Source of the DNA: Cercis canadensis
Lineage: Eukaryota > Streptophyta > Magnoliopsida > Fabales > Fabaceae
Assembly: GCA_003255065.1 (NCBI GenBank)
Contig: QAOA01006693.1
Coordinates: forward strand, 227,687-291,686
DNA: 64,000 bases
Reading direction: 5' to 3'
Numbering within the stretch: the stretch's first letter is position 1; every line of letters begins with the position of its first letter. Below, piece after piece: positions 58,772 through 64,000 of the stretch. The translations under genes and the position numbers were made by a program. The notes under the pieces were generated by a model. That model ran no database searches. It was not told where the DNA came from and saw only the letters and a list, made by a program, of their open reading frames with translations.

Positions 58772-59270
58772 GGCGTCCCCGCGGCCGAATTCGGGTGTAA
58801 AGACGCTCAAGTTAGGGCGTATGGGCGCCAATGCTTGTGGTTGTGGAGGACGAAAATGCTTACATTATGAAAGTGTTGGGCGTGACGACTCCCGTATGGA
58901 GGCGTAACGACAGGTAGAATTGGCGCTGTGGGCGATGTAAATGCTTAAACTTACAAATTGCCAGGCGTTGCGACTCCTTAAGGGGCGCGTCGCGACGGCT
59001 AGACTTATGGTACTGGACGATGGAATTGCATAAACTAACAAACTCGAAGGCGTGACGACTCCAGAATATAGGCGTTACGACGGTCAGACCTGTGGTTATG
59101 GACGATGGAAATGCATAAACTAACAAAGCCCCAAGCGTCACGATTCCCGAAAAAGTACGTAACGACGCTCAGAATTGTCCGTTCTGGACGAACACAATCC
59201 CAATCGTAACGACTCCCGAGGGGTGCGTCACGACGGTCAGAATTGTCGTTCTTGATGATGGATACCTAAC
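58772..59270. repeat. CpG-rich 85-bp tandem array
   Basis: Units begin at 58879, 58964, 59049 and 59134, exactly 85 bp apart, with a shortened unit at 59203 and a degenerate one from about 58772. Core: GGCGTGACGACTCC, then GGCGTAACGACGGTCAGAATTG, then a linker close to GGACGATGGAAATGCATAAAC and TAACAAA. CpG density is strikingly higher than in surrounding DNA. Two relatives lie at 54747-54870 on the other side of the FAR1-like pseudogene. No protein-coding potential. Confidence 0.85.
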
Positions 59271-59991
59271 TTAAGGAATGAGACCTATTTTTGTACACAC
59301 TTGTTTGTAAGTTCCCACACATACTAAACGAGTGATATGCATACTTCTTATCACTCGACACTTTTTTGAAACATGTTATAAATTGACATCCCTAACATGT
59401 TGATCGGTCCATGGGTGGTTTCTATTTGTTAGTATGAATAATTGATGTTAAATATGATTATGTCCCATGTGGTCCTTTTAACAGAGAACGATGCCTCACA
59501 AATTTATGCACCAAGGCTTTGAGACTACACACCTGTGAACGTTAATTGTAAAATGTATACAGAACTTGTATATTTATCAAATGATTGAAATTTTCCTTCT
59601 AGTTGGGGTCCATATGTGACATTAATGAGACAAAAAAAATACCATATGTAGGATGAACTGCATCAACCACCTGCACCATGACGTCAAGTAGATGTTCGGG
59701 GAGTAAATAAAGTAATTGAAGGAAAATTACAAAAATGATATAAGTCCTATAAAGCATGTAAGGGTCACATATAATTTATTCTCTCATATATCCAAAAAAT
59801 GTACAGCCACTGTAACCTCCAAGGTAAACAATTACAATATGCCAAATATATCCAAAATTATGACTCTCCTATGTTCAGGGGACACAAAAAATGTACCACC
59901 TGCACTATGCGTATATCAAAATTCAGTTAAACCACTATCTATCCTGCACAAAAAATCATTCACTTATATGACTTAGTCAAAGATGAAGAGG
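59271..59991. other. Spacer, probably 3' untranslated DNA of the Ulp1-like gene
   Basis: AT-rich with no domain-bearing frame. It abuts the stop codon of the minus-strand protease gene at 59992. Confidence 0.35.
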
Positions 59992-62900
59992 CTACAGGGT
60001 GGTAGGGGAATTATGCATGATGTCAAGAAAGGTTCTTGATTTCATAATAACTTCTTCGCGCTTGTAGTTATAGTCACCAAGCATTAGTTGCAAAGCAAGC
60101 TTCATCCTATCATATTCAAGCATAGACTGCATATAGAAGACGGAAGGGAAATATTCATAACATGCTGATTTCACTGGTGTAACATGCATTCAATGGAAAT
60201 AAATAAAAAGTACAATTTATTCTTACCCCAATAGCATATCCAGCCCATGCATGGCCTTCACTCATCCAAGCTGTAACCCAAATCCCACAATCATCTCTAA
60301 AATTGAATTAAATACACAGAGTAGCTTAAATAAGTATAATGTAAAGCATTGAAAAATAATCAAAGTACAAGGTATAAAGTATTTTATCTCCAAACAATAC
60401 CCATTCTGCTGGACATTTCTATCATCGGATGCATCGTGGCTATTTCCAGCCACTAGTTTGAATTTATGTACTTGAGGAGGGTCATAACACTTGGCTTTGT
60501 AAAATCTTGGATCCTTCAACATCATCTCCACAAAATGTGCCTCTCCGATACATGAAATTTCAGTAATTAAGGTCAGCAAGTAAATATAGTTTCTAAGATT
60601 GGCTTAATTACTCAAACTCAACCAAAATAACTAACATAGATACTCACAATTTTATGTATTTGGTAATATCTACTGGACCTCCTCTCCAATGAAGGAAGGG
60701 AGTCAAGATAAATGAGCTTCTCTTCTTCCAATTGAATAATTAATAAATACCAGTGATTGTCATCATCATTTATTGGAATGTATATCTAATAAATAAAAAG
60801 TGATCATGTTAAACACATTAGTTGCTAATACTATTGACATAAAATGAAGGAGACAACATTGTTATACCTTGGATAGACTATTAATGAAAGTCATATACAA
60901 AGGCCCAAATTTATTTATTGCATTCTCGACACCTTTATTTATTGTGAACGATGCTATTGCATGTTGTTGCATGATGCAATGGTTAGAGTGTAATGAGAAA
61001 TTAATATTGCTATCATGAACCTATAACAAATATATGGTGATCTAAATAAACAGACCGAGAAGTATGGGGGCATGTACCAAACCCTTGTCTTCTCTCCATT
61101 TCTTGCATTTTTGGTCAGTTGACATGCAAGCAACATCAAAATCTGTGTGGACAGCAAATCATAATAAGTAATATTAGCTAGTTTATATGGTGCTGCATGC
61201 ATTGTAAGTGGTGTGTAATAACTATAATTTAAAGGGGGCAAATCGATTTACATCACTATCAATCCAGTTTCCAGGTTTTAGGCAGTTGAAGGTTGACCTA
61301 TCAGCATACCCTCCATCACACTCAACCAACATTTCCCTACAATAATGAATTCATATGGGTTAATGAAATTCACTTGTTAGTCAATTTCCTATTATGAATT
61401 ACGTGCCAACTTTATTTCTAGTAACATAATAGTACTTATTCTTTTGCGGGAATTCACTAACATCGACAAATATATATGAAGCAACACTAAGTTCCTCCGG
61501 TGTTAGCCTCATGTAATCTTTGGGGTTGAATGTCAATTTCAAACCCTGTAAAATGGTTAAGTTCATGAATAAACATAGGAGAGAAGAATTTAGTGGATAA
61601 CCATCAATTCGGTATTAAGAAATACACCTTTGGAAGGAAGTCCTCAACTTGGATTGCTTGTGAATTGATGTTGGATAGGTATGCAACAGTTGATTTATTA
61701 TCTCAATTCCGTTCCCTTGATTCCTCTTTCCTTACACATGTGGCTTGCTGATATAGTTCTTGGACCTTTCTTTTCCCTCTTTGTTGCTTTTCATTCTTAC
61801 CATATAGCTGCTTCAGCTCTCTGGTATTCCCCTAATAATGATTTGTTTGTGCAATTAAAAAATTTCAGTTGGTAGCAGATTATACATGATATAAAACTTA
61901 ACACTTATTCTACAATGTTGAACAGACACACAGAATATTTTTTCACACACTAAGCTTGGCCTTTGATAATGGCCAATAGGCTATGGTACAAAAGGAACTC
62001 CTTGGTGTCTCCCTTTTGTATATTTCTGATTTTGTTAATAAACAATAGTACAAAGAAATGATAAATCACTAACTATCCTCCTTATACAAATAAATGTCGG
62101 TTCTCATTTCCTTAAGGCCCCAAAAGAACTAATTTTTTTTTACATGTATTAAGATCTTGCAAGGGATGTAGGTGTTAGGAAAACAATGATAGAGACAGCA
62201 ATGTTGGCTTTATGCCATCTTCAGATGTACCAAAACATAAATGTGATTGTTAAGTAAGAGGAAAATAGTTCATGATGTTATCTTACTTCATTGACCTTGA
62301 ACATTGCAGTTGTCATAGCTTTGGTTGGTCTCCTTTGTTTGGGAGTGTTGGATTTCTCCTTAACTGGTGTTGGTGGGAATGGTGTATCAGCAAAACAATA
62401 AGCATCCAATGGTGAATAAGGAGTTAGAGTCGTCAAAGATGGGCCCTTTGTTTTCTTTGAAGGAGATTTCATAAATNNNNNNNNNNNNNNNNNNNNNNNN
62501 NNNNNNNNNNNNNNNNNNNNNNNNNNNNNNNNNNNNNNNNNNNNNNNNNNNNNNNNNNNNNNNNNNNNNNNNNNNNNNNNNNNNNNNNNNNNNNNNNNNN
62601 NNNNNNNNNNNNNNNNNNNNNNNNNNNNNNNNNNNNNNNNNNNNNNNNNNNNNNNNNNNNNNNNNNNNNNNNNNNNNNNNNNNNNNNNNNNNNNNNNNNN
62701 NNNNNNNNNNNNNNNNNNNNNNNNNNNNNNNNNNNNNNNNNNNNNNNNNNNNNNNNNNNNNNNNNNNNNNNNNNNNNNNNNNNNNNNNNNNNNNNNNNNN
62801 NNNNNNNNNNNNNNNNNNNNNNNNNNNNNNNNNNNNNNNNNNNNNNNNNNNNNNNNNNNNNNNNNNNNNNNNNNNNNNNNNNNNNNNNNNNNNNNNNNNN

Positions 62901-63951
62901 NNNNNNNNNNNNNNNNNNNNNNNNNNNNNNNNNNNNNNNNNNNNNNNNNNNNNNNNNNNNNNNNNNNNNNNNNNNNNNNNNNNNTTCTGATTTTGTTAAT
63001 AAACAATAGTACAAAGAAATGATAAATCACTAACTATCCTCCTTATACAAATAAATGTCGGTTCTCATTTCCTTAAGGCCCCAAAAGAACTAATTTTTAT
63101 TTACATGTATTAAGATCTTGCAAGGGATGTAGGTGTTAGGAAAACAATGACAGAGACAGCAATGTTGGCTTTATGCCATCTTCAGATGTACCAAAACATA
63201 AATGTGATTGTTAAGTAAGAGGAAAATAGTTCATGATGTTATCTTACTTCATTGACCTTGAACATTGCAGTTGTCATAGCTTTGGTTGGTCTCCTTTGTT
63301 TGGGAGTGTTGGATTTCTCCTTAACTGGTGTTGGTGGGAATGGTGTATCAGCAAAACAATAAGCATCCAATGGTGAATAAGGAGTTAGAGTCGTCAAAGA
63401 TGGGCCCTTTGTTTTCTTTGAAGGAGATTTCATAAATTTTTTGTCTTCCTTATCTTCAACTCCTATACTTGGCACCCATTTCTTCATCTTCTTCAAACCA
63501 CTTTCAGATGCTGGAGTAGGGCAGTGAATGACCTCCACCACATCATCCTCTGCAGCTTCACCTCCATAGTTGAACCGAAACTTATCATGAAGAATTTCTG
63601 ATTTGGCCATTGTTGACTTCTTTGTATTTTCATTTGTTGGGGTACTGATAGTTATCACATTCCACAAACTATCTATCTCTTTACGTAAGAAATTGATTGT
63701 GTCATTTTGCCTTGCCAATATTGCCATAACCTCATCCTACAGTTACAAATCAAGAAGTATATTATTTTCACTATCTGCACTCTTAGTCAACCCAGTGAAA
63801 GGTGCATAGCATGGCAGGGAAGAAAAAATCTATATATACTACTTACCATTCGTGGTTCACTATTAACATTTGAAGCATGAGTAGCAGGGAAGGTGTGTTC
63901 ATGTTGACAAGCAGATTCTTGAGTGTCATGAATATTTAAGAAATTACTGTA
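59992..63951 (-). CDS. Ulp1-type C48 cysteine protease-like gene, multi-exon
   Basis: C48 peptidases cleave SUMO or related ubiquitin-like tags. In plants many such genes are transposon-amplified relatives with unknown substrates. Minus-strand blocks between splice signals: about 63951-63848 (HDTQESACQHEHTFPATHAS, then GTAAGT), 63737-63248 (basic, Pro/Ser/Lys-rich linker ending FKVNE at GTAAGA), about 61640-61620, 61546-61410 (KLTFNPKDYMRLTPEELS, VDVSEFPQKNKYYYVTR), 61335-61252 (CLKPGNWIDSD), 61143-61060, 61015-60868, 60788-60650, about 60545-60400, 60297-60218 and 60130-59992. The catalytic set is complete: His in DDDNHWYLLIIQ, Asp in IYLDSLPS, and the Gln...Cys block QQNGDDCGIWV spanning a splice. 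The gene may extend past the right edge. An N gap with a duplicated exon-2 segment lies in its long second intron. Confidence 0.8.
62024..63437. repeat. 453-bp duplication flanking a 508-N gap
   Basis: 62024-62476 and 62985-63437 are the same 453 bp with about two differences, on either side of the N-run 62477-62984. Both carry the 3' half of protease exon 2 and its donor. The left copy is probably an unmerged contig end. Confidence 0.85.
62477..62984. other. Assembly gap (508 N)
   Basis: Run of N within the second intron of the Ulp1-like gene. Because its flanks are duplicates, the true gap may be negative, meaning an overlap. Confidence 0.95.
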
Positions 63952-64000
63952 AATTTATTGTAAAAAATAATCAAATATTCGGAGAAAATCAATGTGTTTG

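Noticed and set aside
58780..58796. GCGGCCGAATTCGG looks like a vector linker (EagI/NotI-like plus EcoRI)
   Set aside because: It belongs to the degenerate first unit of the CpG-rich repeat array, and no vector sequence surrounds it.
58879..59270. CRISPR-like array
   Set aside because: The units are contiguous 85-bp tandem repeats with no unique spacers, in a plant nuclear genome.
1..64000. Endogenous viral or LTR-retrotransposon sequence
   Set aside because: I looked for integrase, aspartic protease and Ty1/Ty3-type reverse transcriptase motifs and for long direct terminal repeats. The only reverse transcriptase found is the LINE type.

Overview
The window is nuclear DNA from a flowering plant, most likely a eudicot. 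It carries plant-specific families (a PLS-class pentatricopeptide-repeat gene, a multi-exon GDSL esterase/lipase, an F-box/LRR gene, a FAR1/MULE transposase relative). Other plant hallmarks are GT-AG introns, TTTAGGG-type repeats, L1-type LINEs with a plant ORF1 domain, and very AT-rich intergenic DNA full of small inverted-repeat elements. I cannot name the species from the sequence alone. It is a draft assembly, with two N-runs (18277-18342 and 62477-62984) and a dozen single-N joins, several flanked by near-identical direct duplications.

Layout. 1-11 kb: AT-rich intergenic DNA with palindromic MITEs (1644-2244; 5797-6484), a decayed LINE fragment (about 6.5-7.35 kb) and local duplications (7.57-8.47 kb, 8.90-9.92 kb). 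11.1-12.3 kb: small spliced exons of an unrecognised minus-strand gene. 12.58-18.07 kb: a nearly full-length but inactivated L1-type LINE. 18-21.7 kb: repeats. 21.79-24.72 kb: an intact five-exon GDSL esterase/lipase gene with a MITE in intron 3. 24.7-32 kb: gene-poor, with a 180-bp MITE at 28.57 kb. 32-33.7 kb: an F-box/LRR gene with an exon-plus-intron tandem duplication and a one-base frame break. 36.8-38.5 kb: an intact PPR gene. 41.4-44.2 kb: two foldback elements with perfect 9-bp target duplications, the second carrying a nested 180-bp MITE. 45.1-49.2 kb: a CACTA-like element with subterminal repeats and a dead Transposase_24-type gene. 50.8-54 kb: a broken plant transposon-protein gene. 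54.7-59.3 kb: a FAR1/MULE pseudogene flanked on both sides by an 85-bp CpG-rich repeat. 60-63.95 kb: a multi-exon Ulp1-type (C48) protease gene with its catalytic motifs intact.

How the parts relate. The likely working host genes are GDSL (secreted lipase/esterase) and PPR (organelle RNA processing). The F-box gene (ubiquitin-ligase substrate receptor) and the Ulp1-like protease may also work if their assembly or frame problems are artefacts. Most of the rest is transposon-derived. Many stop codons in the dead transposon genes fall at Trp, Arg or Gln positions and fit C-to-T/G-to-A transitions, as expected for methylated, silenced DNA. The best novel material is the set of MULE-like foldback elements, including one in which the opposite arm of a palindrome preserves the empty site of a nested MITE, and the 85-bp CpG-rich array flanking the FAR1 relic.
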